Source: Psychroflexus sediminis
GTDB taxonomy: Bacteria > Bacteroidota > Bacteroidia > Flavobacteriales > Flavobacteriaceae
NCBI RefSeq assembly: GCF_900099815.1
Contig: NZ_FNCW01000016.1
Span: 1 to 32,511, forward strand
Direction: 5' to 3'
DNA: 32,511 nucleotides
Each line of letters starts with the position of its first letter. The stretch's first letter is position 1. Positions 25,167 through 32,511 of the stretch are shown piece by piece. Both the position numbers and the translations under genes were made by a program. The notes under the pieces were generated by a model that saw only the letters and a list, made by a program, of their open reading frames with translations, did not search any database and was not told where the DNA came from.

Positions 25167-25203
25167 AAAAGCAGCTTTCTTATATAAGAAGGCTGCTTTT
25201 TTT
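25167..25203. terminator. Bidirectional terminator between ribBA and the beta-oxidation operon
   Basis: A long hairpin: 25167-25175 pairs with 25192-25200, and the stem continues inward through TTTCTT/AAGAAG with one G-T pair. It has an A run before and a T run after. It lies between the convergent stops of ribBA and the acyl-CoA dehydrogenase gene. Confidence 0.92.
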
Positions 25204-25223
25204 AATGAAGTAATATGTATTTA

Positions 25224-27032
25224 TTACATAGAATACATATTGTCTTCTACAATCCTGTCTGCAATTGTATTTCTCAGTTCAACAATGTTTGGATAATTTT
25301 CGTACTTGGTATAACGTTTTAATCCCATCAACATCATTTTCTGTTCGTCACCTTCAGCAAAAGAAATAATTCCTTCTTTGGCTTTCTCATTGATTTTATC
25401 GACAGCCTTATATAATCTCAATTTAGCCATGGCGATCTGAACATTTTGAGAATCTTCATCATAACGGATTGCATTTTTTTCGGCTCTCAAAATGGCTGAT
25501 TCTGCCATATAAGTTTCAATTAAAATATCGGCAGAAGCTAATAGTAACTGTTGATGCTGATCGAGCTCTTCTCCATATTTCTGAGCAGCACTTCCAGCCA
25601 CCATCAGGAATACTTTTTTAAGTTTTGCCAACATGGCCTTTTCTTCTGCAAGGAGTTTGGTATAGTCTGGAGTGTCAAACGAAGGAATACCAGTCAATTC
25701 ATCTGCGACATCCTTTGCGGGACCTAATAGATCTACATGACCTTTCATAGCTTTTTTGACTAACATACCAACTGAAAGCATTCTATTGATTTCATTGGTA
25801 CCTTCATAAATTCTTGAAATCCTGGCATCTCTCCAAGCTGATTCCATAGGAGCATCGGCTGAGAATCCCATACCTCCATATATCTGAATACCTTCATCAG
25901 TACATCTCTGAATATCCTCAGAAACCGCTACTTTTAAAATTGAACATTCGATAGCAAACTCTTCAACACCTTTTAATTCTGCTTCTTGATGTGAGCTACC
26001 ATTTTCTTTTCTCAAGTTAATTCTGTCTTCAATATTTTTTGAAGCTCTATAACAAGCGGCTTCACCTGCATATGTAGACATAGCCATTTCCGCAAGTTTA
26101 GATCGAATCGCCCCAAATTTTGAAATTGGAGTATCAAATTGAACTCTATCATTCGCATAACTTACAGCAGAACCTAAAACTCTACGCTGGGCATCTAGGC
26201 AGGCTGCAGCTAATTTTATGCGACCTACATTTAAAGCGTTCATAGCGATTTTAAAACCACCATTTCTTTCTCCCAGTAAATTTTCTGCAGGAACTTTTGT
26301 TTCATTGAAGAATACCTGACGCGTAGAAGAGGAGTGAATCCCTAATTTTTTTTCTTCATCCCCCAAAGAAATTCCGTTATCCAAATCTTTTTCTACGATG
26401 AAACCGGTAATATTTTTATCATCCTCAATTCTAGCAAAGACGATGAATATATCACAAAATCCAGCATTGGAAATCCACATTTTCTGACCTGTAATCCTAT
26501 AATGAGAACCATCTTCAGATAAAACAGCTTTGGTTTTTCCTGAATTGGCATCGGATCCAGCACCAGGTTCGGTTAGACAATATGCACCGAACCACTCTCC
26601 TGTAGCTAATTTTGGAACATATTTTTTTCTTTGCTCTTCAGTACCATATAAGGTAATGGGTAAAGTTCCAATTCCAGTATGAGCACCAAAAGCAGTTGCG
26701 ATAGATCCTGTAGCACCAGAAATATAGTCACAAACCAACATCGTGGAAACAAAATCCATCCCAAGTCCTCCGTACTCTTCGGGTACGGCAACACCCAAAA
26801 ACCCCAAATCACCAGCCTTACGCATAACCTCTTCAGTTAAATCGTAATTTTTCTTTTCAAACTCCTCTTTTTTAGACCAAATCTCTCTGTCGACAAACTC
26901 TTTTACGGAGTCTCTCATCATTTTCTGTTCATCAGAAAAATCTTCAGGAGTAAATACATCTTCTGCTTTGGTTTCTTTTACGATGAATTGACCGCCACGG
27001 ATCATATCATCTAGTTTTTCCTTTGTTTCCAT
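25224..27032 (-). CDS. Acyl-CoA dehydrogenase
   Basis: A 602-residue FAD enzyme that introduces the 2,3-double bond in acyl-CoA, the first step of beta-oxidation. The three-part fold is clear: N-terminal helices (about 30-150), the FAD/substrate middle domain with CLTEPGAGSDAN and KMWISNAGF, and a C-terminal helical domain with YGGMGFSADAPMESAWRDARI. The catalytic glutamate is Glu410 in IYEGTNEINR. About 170 residues beyond the core match the long VLCAD-like form. It is the last gene of the marR-led operon. An interrupted four-helix-bundle gene separates it from the thiolase. Confidence 0.93.
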   Translation of the reverse strand: METKEKLDDMIRGGQFIVKETKAEDVFTPEDFSDEQKMMRDSVKEFVDREIWSKKEEFEKKNYDLTEEVMRKAGDLGFLGVAVPEEYGGLGMDFVSTMLVCDYISGATGSIATAFGAHTGIGTLPITLYGTEEQRKKYVPKLATGEWFGAYCLTEPGAGSDANSGKTKAVLSEDGSHYRITGQKMWISNAGFCDIFIVFARIEDDKNITGFIVEKDLDNGISLGDEEKKLGIHSSSTRQVFFNETKVPAENLLGERNGGFKIAMNALNVGRIKLAAACLDAQRRVLGSAVSYANDRVQFDTPISKFGAIRSKLAEMAMSTYAGEAACYRASKNIEDRINLRKENGSSHQEAELKGVEEFAIECSILKVAVSEDIQRCTDEGIQIYGGMGFSADAPMESAWRDARISRIYEGTNEINRMLSVGMLVKKAMKGHVDLLGPAKDVADELTGIPSFDTPDYTKLLAEEKAMLAKLKKVFLMVAGSAAQKYGEELDQHQQLLLASADILIETYMAESAILRAEKNAIRYDEDSQNVQIAMAKLRLYKAVDKINEKAKEGIISFAEGDEQKMMLMGLKRYTKYENYPNIVELRNTIADRIVEDNMYSM

Positions 27033-27063
27033 TTTTTCTTTTTTTTATAATTTTTGCTCTTCG

Positions 27064-27098
27064 TTAAGTATTAAGTAACTAGTATAAAGTAATCTGTA
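27064..27098. repeat. Left terminal inverted repeat of the four-helix-bundle segment
   Basis: A 35-base stretch made of AGTA-like words. Against the reverse complement of 27484-27517 it shows 25 identities in 35 columns with one single-base gap. The low complexity makes a chance component possible. Confidence 0.5.
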
Positions 27099-27116
27099 TT
27101 AAAAATAAAACTGGAT

Positions 27117-27472
27117 TTATGATTTTGAAACTATTAGTTTATATATCATCCGTTGAATTTCATTTTTTTCTCTCAATATCATATTAATAACTTCATTTTG
27201 ATTTTCTGGATTAAATAGCTCTTGGATTAAAATAATTGAGTTTCTAGTTCAAAACTTGATCCTTGACTCATATTTAGAAAATTCACGAATTGTTTATCAG
27301 TATTTCTTCCAGCACCTTCAGCAATGTTTGAAACTATAGATACTGCTGAACGCTTTATTTGGCTAGTTATACCAAACTTTTCATTATTTGGTAAGTGCTC
27401 TGAAAATTCATAAACAGACTTTGCTAACTCAATAGCCTTTTCCCAAACTTTTAAATTTTTATAATCATGCAT
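27117..27472 (-). pseudogene. Four-helix-bundle protein (S23/IVP family), frameshifted
   Basis: From the ATG at 27472 the frame gives 81 residues starting MHDYKNLKVWEKAIELA, with ITSQIKRSAVSIVSNIAEG and SSFELETQL. These are hallmarks of the four-helix-bundle family (23S rRNA intervening-sequence protein, related to bAvd of diversity-generating retroelements). Members are normally about 115-120 residues. Here translation stops right after QLF. A neighbouring frame continues with the missing last helix (ELFNPENQNEVINMILREKN, then IQRMIYKLIVSKS) to a TAA at 27117-27119. Joined by a one-step frameshift near 27235 the product would have about 119 residues, so the gene is probably inactivated. The function of the family is unknown. 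Confidence 0.75.
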
Positions 27473-27483
27473 AAGCCTAATTT

Positions 27484-27517
27484 TACTGAGTACCTACTAC
27501 CAGCTGCTTACTACTAA
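27484..27517. repeat. Right terminal inverted repeat, overlapping the thiolase stop
   Basis: Inverted partner of 27064-27098. Its outer end (TTAGTAGTAAG on the minus strand) supplies the thiolase stop codon TAG at 27514-27516, followed by in-frame TAG and TAA. Confidence 0.5.
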
Positions 27518-28701
27518 TAAACCTCATATATCCCAGCGGCCCCTTGTCCTGTACCAACACACATGGTGACCATGGAATATTTATTTTTTAAATTTCTTTT
27601 CTTCATCTCATCAAAGATTTGAACTGATAGTTTTGCCCCAGTGCAACCTAAAGGATGTCCTAGTGCTATAGCACCACCATTCACATTCAAAATATCCTGA
27701 TTGATATTCAATTCTCTTGCTACCGCAAGCGACTGAGAAGCAAAAGCTTCGTTAAGCTCTATGAGTTCAATATCTTTCAATTTCAAATTAGCCTGATTTA
27801 AAGCTTTAGGAATCGCTTTTACCGGGCCGATTCCCATAATTCTTGGCTCTACACCAACTGTAGCGTAGGACACCATTCTGGCTACGGGTTCAAGGTTTAA
27901 TTCTTTAACCATTTCTTCACTCATCACCATAACAAACGCAGCCCCATCACTCATTTGCGATGAATTTCCGGCCGTAACGCTACCACCTTCAGCAAAAACA
28001 GGTCTTAGCTTATTCAATACTTCTTCTGAAGTATCCTCTCTAGGCCCCTGATCTTGATTTACGGTATACGTTTTAGATTGCTTTTTTCCTTTAGAATCCA
28101 CAAAAATATCTTCAACCTCAATGGGAACAATCTGGTCCTGAAATCTGTTTTCTTTTTGAGCTTTTATGGCTTTTTGATGAGATTTATAAGCAAACTCATT
28201 TTGGTCTTTGGCACTGATATTGTATTTCTCTGCAACTGCTTCAGCTGTAAGACCCATTCCCCAGTAATAACTTTCGTTTCCAGCTTTCGCCGTTTCATAA
28301 TTTGGCACCGGTTTATAGCCGCCCATAGGTATGTAACTCATGCTTTCCGCACCGCCGGCGATAATGCAGTCTGCCATTCCACTCTGAATTTTAGCAGAAG
28401 CCATGGCGATGGTTTCAATCCCCGAAGCACAGTATCTGTTAACGGTTACTCCCGGAACTTCTTCAGATTTTAGTCCCATAAGGGAAATAAGTCTGCCCAT
28501 ATTTAAGCCTTGTTCTGCTTCGGGCATAGCATTTCCAACCATGACGTCATCAATTCTAGATTTATCGAAATCTGGCAATTGCTTCATCATGTATTCTATG
28601 GTTTCAGCTGCCAAATCATCTGGTCTCTTGAAACGGAATACACCTTTTGGTGCTTTTCCGACTGCGGTTCTGTAACCTTTTACTATATATGCTGTTTTCA
28701 T
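27514..28701 (-). CDS. Acetyl-CoA C-acyltransferase (beta-ketothiolase)
   Basis: A 395-residue thiolase that cleaves 3-ketoacyl-CoA to acetyl-CoA and a shortened acyl-CoA, the last step of beta-oxidation. The nucleophile is Cys91 in RYCASG. The acid-base pair is His349 in ALGHPLGCTG and Cys381 in MCVGTGQG. The start is the ATG at 28701, giving MKTAYIVKGYRT, the usual N terminus; an upstream in-frame TTG would run into the palindrome at 28716-28734. Second structural gene of the operon, after the fused dehydrogenase/hydratase. The stop codon lies inside the terminal repeat of a candidate mobile element. Confidence 0.95.
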   Translation of the reverse strand: MKTAYIVKGYRTAVGKAPKGVFRFKRPDDLAAETIEYMMKQLPDFDKSRIDDVMVGNAMPEAEQGLNMGRLISLMGLKSEEVPGVTVNRYCASGIETIAMASAKIQSGMADCIIAGGAESMSYIPMGGYKPVPNYETAKAGNESYYWGMGLTAEAVAEKYNISAKDQNEFAYKSHQKAIKAQKENRFQDQIVPIEVEDIFVDSKGKKQSKTYTVNQDQGPREDTSEEVLNKLRPVFAEGGSVTAGNSSQMSDGAAFVMVMSEEMVKELNLEPVARMVSYATVGVEPRIMGIGPVKAIPKALNQANLKLKDIELIELNEAFASQSLAVARELNINQDILNVNGGAIALGHPLGCTGAKLSVQIFDEMKKRNLKNKYSMVTMCVGTGQGAAGIYEVY

Positions 28702-28715
28702 TTTCCTATCCCTAA

Positions 28716-28734
28716 CCCTTTCCAAAGGAAAGGG
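28716..28734. repeat. Extragenic palindrome (CCCTTTCC/GGAAAGGG)
   Basis: A perfect 8-bp stem with an AAA spacer, 15 bases upstream of the thiolase ATG. It can form a hairpin in the mRNA leader between the two genes and resembles the CCTTTCC/GGAAAGG palindromes scattered in flavobacterial intergenic DNA. Confidence 0.6.
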
Positions 28735-28787
28735 GATTTTGTGGGTATTTTTTTCGGTTAATAAATTTATACTTTTATGATCTCCAG

Positions 28788-28806
28788 ATCTTCCCGAAGG
28801 GAAGAT
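28788..28806. repeat. Extragenic palindrome with UUCG-type loop on the minus strand
   Basis: ATCTTCCC (28788-28795) and GGGAAGAT (28799-28806). In the operon's transcript the loop reads C(UUCG)G, a very stable tetraloop. It lies 13 bases after the stop of the fused dehydrogenase gene, so it may protect or process the mRNA 3' end. Confidence 0.6.
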
Positions 28807-28818
28807 TTAGATGGGCTA

Positions 28819-31224
28819 CTAGTTTCTAAGCGGTTTACCTTTTTTAATCATGTGCTGTAAACGTTCCAGTGTTTTTCTTTCTCCACAAAGTGATAAAAAG
28901 GCTTCTCGTTCTAGATCTAGTAAATACTGTTCAGAAACGTAGTTTGCTTCAGACAAATCGCCGCCAGACATGACATAGGCCAGCTTATTAGCGATTTTAT
29001 GATCGTGTTCGCTAATATATTTTCCGGCTTTCATTTGATCTGTTCCAACAAGAAAAGCTCCTAAAGCCTGTCGGCCTAAAACTTTAATATTGTTTGTTTT
29101 TACAGGCTGTGTATACCCGTTTTGAGCCATCAGTTTAGCCTGTTCTTTTGCAATAGCAAGCTGCCTGTCTCTACTGACTACAACGATGTCTTTACCTCTT
29201 TCCAAAATATTAAGATCATAAGCCTCGTGAGCAGATTTGGCAACTTTTGCCATACCAATGGTTAAAAAGTTTTCTCTTAAACGGTTAAGTTCAACATCAT
29301 CTTTCTGAAAGGTTTTGGCTGCACGTCGGGTCATTTCTTTAGAACCACCACCCCCGGGAATGACACCTACACCAAATTCAACTAAACCAATATAGGTTTC
29401 TGCATGCGCAACAACTTTATCGGCATGCATAGACAGTTCACAACCACCACCCAGTGCCATTTGATGAGGAGCGGCTATAGTTGGGATTGAAGAGTAGCGC
29501 ATACGCATCATGGTATCCTGAAAATATTTTATCGCTCCATTAAGCTCCTCGTATTCCTGTTCAACAGCAAACATGAAAATCATTCCAATATTTGCGCCTA
29601 CAGAGAAGTTATCTCCTGTATTAGAAATTACGACCCCTTCATATTCCTTTTCAGCGATATCCATAGCTGCGTTGATACCATTAAGGACATCTCCGCCAAT
29701 CGAATTCATTTTACTTCGGAATTCTATATTTAAAATGCCATCACCAAGATCTTCTGCAACTAAATCTTTGTTACTGAAGACTTCATGACTTTCTCTAATG
29801 TTATCCAGAATAATGAAGGCGTCCTGACCAGGAATTTTGGTATGTTCTTTTTTATCAATATCGTAGAAATATGTTTTTCCAGATTTGACGTGGTAAAATG
29901 ATTTCTCATTAGATTCTGAAAGCTCTTTAATCCAGTTCGCGATTTCATAGCCTTCATCTTTCATCAATTGAATCCCTTTTTCGAGCCCTATAGCATCCCA
30001 GATTTGAAATGGACCGTGTTGCCAGCCAAAGCCAGCTTTCATGGCATCATCTATTTTATAAAGCGCATCTGTAATTTCAGGAATTCTATTTTGAACGTAG
30101 GCGAATAATGCAGCAAAGTTTTTTCTGTAAAATTCTCCTGCTTTGTCTTTACCTTCTATTAGGACAGGGAATCTGTCAGCTACAACGTCAATTGACTTGG
30201 TTTTTTCTAAAGTCTCAAATTTAGCTGACTTTCGTTCTCTATAGTCCAGAGAATCTAGATCTAAGGATTTTATCTCACTAGAACCATCCTCACTTTTGAC
30301 CTTTTTATAAAAACCTTGTCCAGTTTTACTGCCCAGCCATTTTTTCTCCATCATGTGCTCAATAAAGTCTGGCAGTTTGAAAAGATCATGTCTTTCATCT
30401 TCCGGAACATTGTCATATAGGCCATTGGCCACATGGACCAGGGTATCCAGACCAACAACATCAACAGTTCTGAAAGTAGCAGATTTAGGTCTGCCTATGA
30501 CTGGTCCAGTAAGTTTATCAACTTCTTCAATCGTCATATCCATATCTTTGACCATATGGAATAGACTCATAATGCTAAAGATGCCAATTCTGTTACCTAT
30601 AAATGCAGGAGTATCTTTAGCGATTACCGTTGTTTTTCCTAAGAATTTTTCTCCGTAACTATTAAGAAAATTCAGTACCTCTTGAGATGTGTCAGGTCCA
30701 GGGATGATTTCTAATAACTTTAAATATCTGGGTGGATTGAAGAAGTGTGTCCCGCAGAAGTGTTTTTTGAAATCCTCAGATCTACCTTCATTCATGAATT
30801 TAATGGGAATTCCCGAAGTATTGGAAGAGATTAAAGTACCTGGAGTTCTATGCTTCTCTAAATTTTCAAATACTTGTTTTTTGATGTCAAGTCTCTCAAC
30901 AACAACTTCTATAATCCAGTCAACATCTTTGACTTTAGAAATATCGTCTTCCAGATTTCCTGTCTCAATCCTTTTAGCAAAATCCTTATGATAAATAGGA
31001 GAGGGGTTAGATTTTAATGAAGTTTGTAGAGCTTCATTCACAATTCTGTTCCGTACTGAACGGTCTTTTAAGGTTTTACCTTGTTTTTTTTCAGCTTCAG
31101 TGAGTTCTTTAGGTACAATATCCAGAAGCATTACTTCTACACCAATATTAGCAAAATGACAAGCAATACCGCTTCCCATGATGCCTGAACCAATCACTGC
31201 AACCTTTTTGATTCTTCTTTTCAT
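28819..31224 (-). CDS. Fused 3-hydroxyacyl-CoA dehydrogenase/enoyl-CoA hydratase
   Basis: An 801-residue bifunctional beta-oxidation enzyme with the dehydrogenase first. NAD-binding Rossmann segment VAVIGSGIMGSG (8-19). Catalytic His160 in CGTHFFNPP, with Glu172 as its partner. Helical 3HCDH C domains at about 187-308 and 355-440. The hydratase/crotonase part spans about 480-700: oxyanion loop FSVGANIG (540-547), catalytic glutamates Glu596 in GGGCELS and Glu616 in LVEFGVGVIPGGGG. This domain order, dehydrogenase then hydratase, is the reverse of E. coli FadB/FadJ, so no fad symbol is given. It starts four bases after the marR stop. Confidence 0.93.
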   Translation of the reverse strand: MKRRIKKVAVIGSGIMGSGIACHFANIGVEVMLLDIVPKELTEAEKKQGKTLKDRSVRNRIVNEALQTSLKSNPSPIYHKDFAKRIETGNLEDDISKVKDVDWIIEVVVERLDIKKQVFENLEKHRTPGTLISSNTSGIPIKFMNEGRSEDFKKHFCGTHFFNPPRYLKLLEIIPGPDTSQEVLNFLNSYGEKFLGKTTVIAKDTPAFIGNRIGIFSIMSLFHMVKDMDMTIEEVDKLTGPVIGRPKSATFRTVDVVGLDTLVHVANGLYDNVPEDERHDLFKLPDFIEHMMEKKWLGSKTGQGFYKKVKSEDGSSEIKSLDLDSLDYRERKSAKFETLEKTKSIDVVADRFPVLIEGKDKAGEFYRKNFAALFAYVQNRIPEITDALYKIDDAMKAGFGWQHGPFQIWDAIGLEKGIQLMKDEGYEIANWIKELSESNEKSFYHVKSGKTYFYDIDKKEHTKIPGQDAFIILDNIRESHEVFSNKDLVAEDLGDGILNIEFRSKMNSIGGDVLNGINAAMDIAEKEYEGVVISNTGDNFSVGANIGMIFMFAVEQEYEELNGAIKYFQDTMMRMRYSSIPTIAAPHQMALGGGCELSMHADKVVAHAETYIGLVEFGVGVIPGGGGSKEMTRRAAKTFQKDDVELNRLRENFLTIGMAKVAKSAHEAYDLNILERGKDIVVVSRDRQLAIAKEQAKLMAQNGYTQPVKTNNIKVLGRQALGAFLVGTDQMKAGKYISEHDHKIANKLAYVMSGGDLSEANYVSEQYLLDLEREAFLSLCGERKTLERLQHMIKKGKPLRN

Positions 31225-31228
31225 GTTT

Positions 31229-31684
31229 TTATCGAATTTTAGTTTGTTCTTTTTTGAATATCATTTTTTCAGAAATGAGTCTATTTATTTGGTCTGTAAC
31301 TTTTAAAAATATTTCTAAATCCTCTTTAGAAATATTATCCTTTACTGCTTCATCAAATGAAAGAACCACGTATTTTGAAAATTTCCTCATTTCAATGCCA
31401 AAATCAGTAAGGTGAATTAAAACACTTCTTCCGTCCTTAGGATTTCTTTCTCTTGTAATCAGGCCTTTTTCTTCCATCGCTTTTAGCGTTCTAGAAAGAC
31501 TTGTAGACTCGACGCCCATCTTAGGGCCTAAAGCTGTTGATGGGGTACCCTTTTCAGGATCTATGCTTAACAATGCAAAACCGGTAGCCATGCTACTTCC
31601 TTTTTTGTTAGCTTCCTCATTGTACATTTTCGCCACTGCAATCCAAGTGGACCGGAGCACATAATCTATAGTTTTTTCTTTCAT
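31229..31684 (-). CDS. MarR-family transcriptional regulator
   Basis: A 151-residue winged-helix dimeric regulator. The recognition-helix region is MGVESTSLSRTLKAMEEKG, followed by the wing LITRERNPKDGRSVLIHLTDFG with the Asp-Gly-Arg tip characteristic of MarR proteins. N- and C-terminal helices (about 1-30 and 105-150) would form the dimer interface. It is the first gene of the operon with the fused dehydrogenase/hydratase, thiolase and acyl-CoA dehydrogenase, so it most likely controls fatty-acid degradation in response to an acyl-CoA or fatty acid. A 28-bp palindrome lies over its promoter. Confidence 0.92.
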   Translation of the reverse strand: MKEKTIDYVLRSTWIAVAKMYNEEANKKGSSMATGFALLSIDPEKGTPSTALGPKMGVESTSLSRTLKAMEEKGLITRERNPKDGRSVLIHLTDFGIEMRKFSKYVVLSFDEAVKDNISKEDLEIFLKVTDQINRLISEKMIFKKEQTKIR

Positions 31685-31699
31685 AACTTATTAATAATT

Positions 31700-31707
31700 C
31701 AAATATA
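31700..31707 (-). promoter_or_regulatory. Candidate -7 promoter element for the marR operon
   Basis: Read on the minus strand it is TATATTTG, an exact TAnnTTTG, 15 bases before the marR start codon. The palindrome at 31711-31738 occupies the spacer and -33 region. Confidence 0.6.
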
Positions 31708-31710
31708 AGT

Positions 31711-31738
31711 AATTTTATTATGCATGCATAGTAAAATT
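31711..31738. promoter_or_regulatory. 28-bp palindrome, candidate MarR operator
   Basis: The 28 bases are self-complementary except for one pair (T31718 against G31731), centred on ATGCATGCAT. AATTTTA and TAAAATT form the outer arms. It sits directly upstream of the -7 element of the marR operon. A dimeric MarR protein bound here would block RNA polymerase. The symmetry is seen in the sequence; the binding factor is inferred. Confidence 0.7.
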
Positions 31739-31842
31739 TAATTTTTTTCCCATGAATTTATTTCATTAAGTTATGTAACTATAAGGTATTGTGTTAATTA
31801 AGAATCGGGGATAAAAAAGAGGTAAAAAACCTTTCTAAAAGT
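31739..31842. other. Intergenic region between the marR operon and the rRNA promoters
   Basis: No gene. It is AT-rich, with a small AGGT/ACCT inverted repeat around 31820-31832. The three tandem rRNA promoters follow. Confidence 0.5.
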
Positions 31843-31874
31843 TTGGTTTAGGTTGGGAATTAGTTGTAGTTTTG
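31843..31874 (+). promoter_or_regulatory. rRNA promoter P1 (candidate)
   Basis: TTG (31843-31845), 21-base spacer, then TAGTTTTG (31867-31874). The bases just after read CACCCCGC, a GC-rich discriminator. Confidence 0.6.
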
Positions 31875-31945
31875 CACCCCGCTAATTGAGGTATTGATAA
31901 GGCAAGTTAAAACTAGGTTGAGGGATAACATTTAGTTGATTTCAC

Positions 31946-31977
31946 TTGGATTGGATAAGAAAAAAGTATTAGATTTG
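31946..31977 (+). promoter_or_regulatory. rRNA promoter P2 (candidate)
   Basis: TTG (31946-31948), 21-base spacer, TAGATTTG (31970-31977), followed by CGG. Confidence 0.55.
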
Positions 31978-32040
31978 CGGTTCTTTAAAAACTAAATCAG
32001 CACGTTCATTAAAAGTTTTATTTTTTTTCAAAATTATCAC

Positions 32041-32070
32041 TTGTTATATTAAAAATAAGTATTAGTTTTG
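32041..32070 (+). promoter_or_regulatory. rRNA promoter P3 (candidate)
   Basis: TTG (32041-32043), a 19-base spacer and TAGTTTTG (32063-32070), the best match to the Bacteroidota TTG-N19-TAnnTTTG promoter in the window. It is followed by CATCCGC. Confidence 0.7.
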
Positions 32071-32343
32071 CATCCGCTTAGCGAAAGCGGCACGAGTTTA
32101 AAGGTCTTTGGTTAGATTTTAAACGCCAAGAATTTCTCTTCTTCCTTTGGGAAGATGTCCGTTGAAGATGGGCAGAAGGGAAAAAGTTCATTGACATATT
32201 GAATTGACAATTATAAGTAGAGCGATTTACTTATAGAATTAGAAACATTAAAAGATTAGACTAATCGTAACAGATTAGAGTTAATTCCTGAGAAGACAAT
32301 TTTAGAATTGAATTCATTTAGACGTTAAGATATATAAGATTTA
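32071..32343 (+). other. rRNA leader
   Basis: Transcribed leader before 16S rRNA, with no protein gene. It holds a hairpin TCTTCC/GGAAGA (32140-32145 with 32150-32155), TTCATTGACATATTG near 32188-32202, and ATTAG/CTAAT repeats around 32256-32280 that could take part in antitermination or processing stems. Confidence 0.6.
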
Positions 32344-32511
32344 ACGATGAAGAGTTTGATCCTGGCTCAGGATGAACGCTAGCGGCAGGCCTAACACATG
32401 CAAGTCGAGGGGTAACGTGAGTGCTTGCACTTGACGACGACCGGCGGACGGGTGCGTAACGCGTATACAATCTACCTATTACTAAAAGATAGCCCAGAGA
32501 AATTTGGATTA
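32344..32511 (+). rRNA. rrs: 16S ribosomal RNA, 5' part
   Basis: The universal 16S start is present: GATGAAGAGTTTGATCCTGG followed by CTCAGGATGAACGCTAGCGG and GGCCTAACACATGCAAGTCG. Alignment with the E. coli 5' end places nucleotide 1 near 32344. About 168 nt are inside the window and the gene runs past the right edge. GATGAACGCTAGCGGCAGGC is the usual Bacteroidota form. Confidence 0.96.

Larger units (their letters stand above)
27064..27517. mobile_element. Candidate small mobile element carrying a four-helix-bundle gene
   Basis: A 454-bp segment bounded by imperfect inverted repeats (27064-27098 and 27484-27517) with one broken gene between them. It lies between thiolase and acyl-CoA dehydrogenase genes that would otherwise be adjacent in the operon. 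No transposase is present, so it would have to be mobilised in trans or be a relic. Confidence 0.45.

Noticed and set aside
28054-28761. Plus strand frames antisense to the thiolase gene, up to 139 codons
   Set aside because: The opposite strand encodes a thiolase with all catalytic residues; the translated antisense products look random.

Overview
The window is chromosomal DNA from a Bacteroidota bacterium, almost certainly family Flavobacteriaceae. The evidence is a TAnnTTTG type of -7 promoter element, a type IX secretion protein (PorQ), several families largely confined to Bacteroidota (BT_3928-like DoxX protein, DUF1599, DUF6952), and a 16S rRNA 5' end of flavobacterial type. The genus cannot be fixed from the sequence alone.

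Layout. 1-3304: the end of an unidentified gene, then an S24-type repressor, a DUF2461 protein and a BCCT transporter on the + strand. 3365-5854: the Kdo transferase gene waaA (-) and a DegT-family sugar aminotransferase (+), divergently transcribed. 5880-6606: a short AT-rich membrane-protein gene bracketed by two copies of the clpS 3' end plus its terminator. 6584-11304 (-): a housekeeping run DUF1599, DoxX-like, ABC permease, tpiA, prmA, clpS. 11508-15320 (+): lon and porQ. 15321-16310 (-): an arginase-fold protein that has lost most metal ligands. 16381-18873 (+): a trans-sulfuration PLP enzyme, then a peroxiredoxin/thioredoxin/DUF6952 cluster. 19379-25147 (+): ftsK, lolA, a LptF/LptG-type permease and ribBA. 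25224-31684 (-): a fatty-acid beta-oxidation operon, marR, fused hydroxyacyl-CoA dehydrogenase/enoyl-CoA hydratase, thiolase, acyl-CoA dehydrogenase, interrupted by a frameshifted four-helix-bundle gene. 31843-32511 (+): three tandem promoters, a leader and the first ~168 nt of a 16S rRNA gene.

How the genes work together. The lolA and LptF/G-like genes, waaA and the DegT gene all serve the outer envelope. The beta-oxidation operon is led by its probable regulator, and a near-perfect 28-bp palindrome sits over the predicted marR promoter, suggesting autoregulation. The Prx/Trx pair forms a peroxide-reducing module.

Most notable items: (1) the duplicated clpS 3' end flanking an AT-rich insert, which looks like site-specific integration or recombination at a gene 3' end; (2) the four-helix-bundle gene lying between imperfect ~35-bp terminal inverted repeats, one of which supplies the thiolase stop codon; (3) two apparently degenerate enzyme domains (the arginase-like protein and the GTP cyclohydrolase II half of RibBA). 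No complete novel defence or mobile system, CRISPR array or tRNA gene was found.
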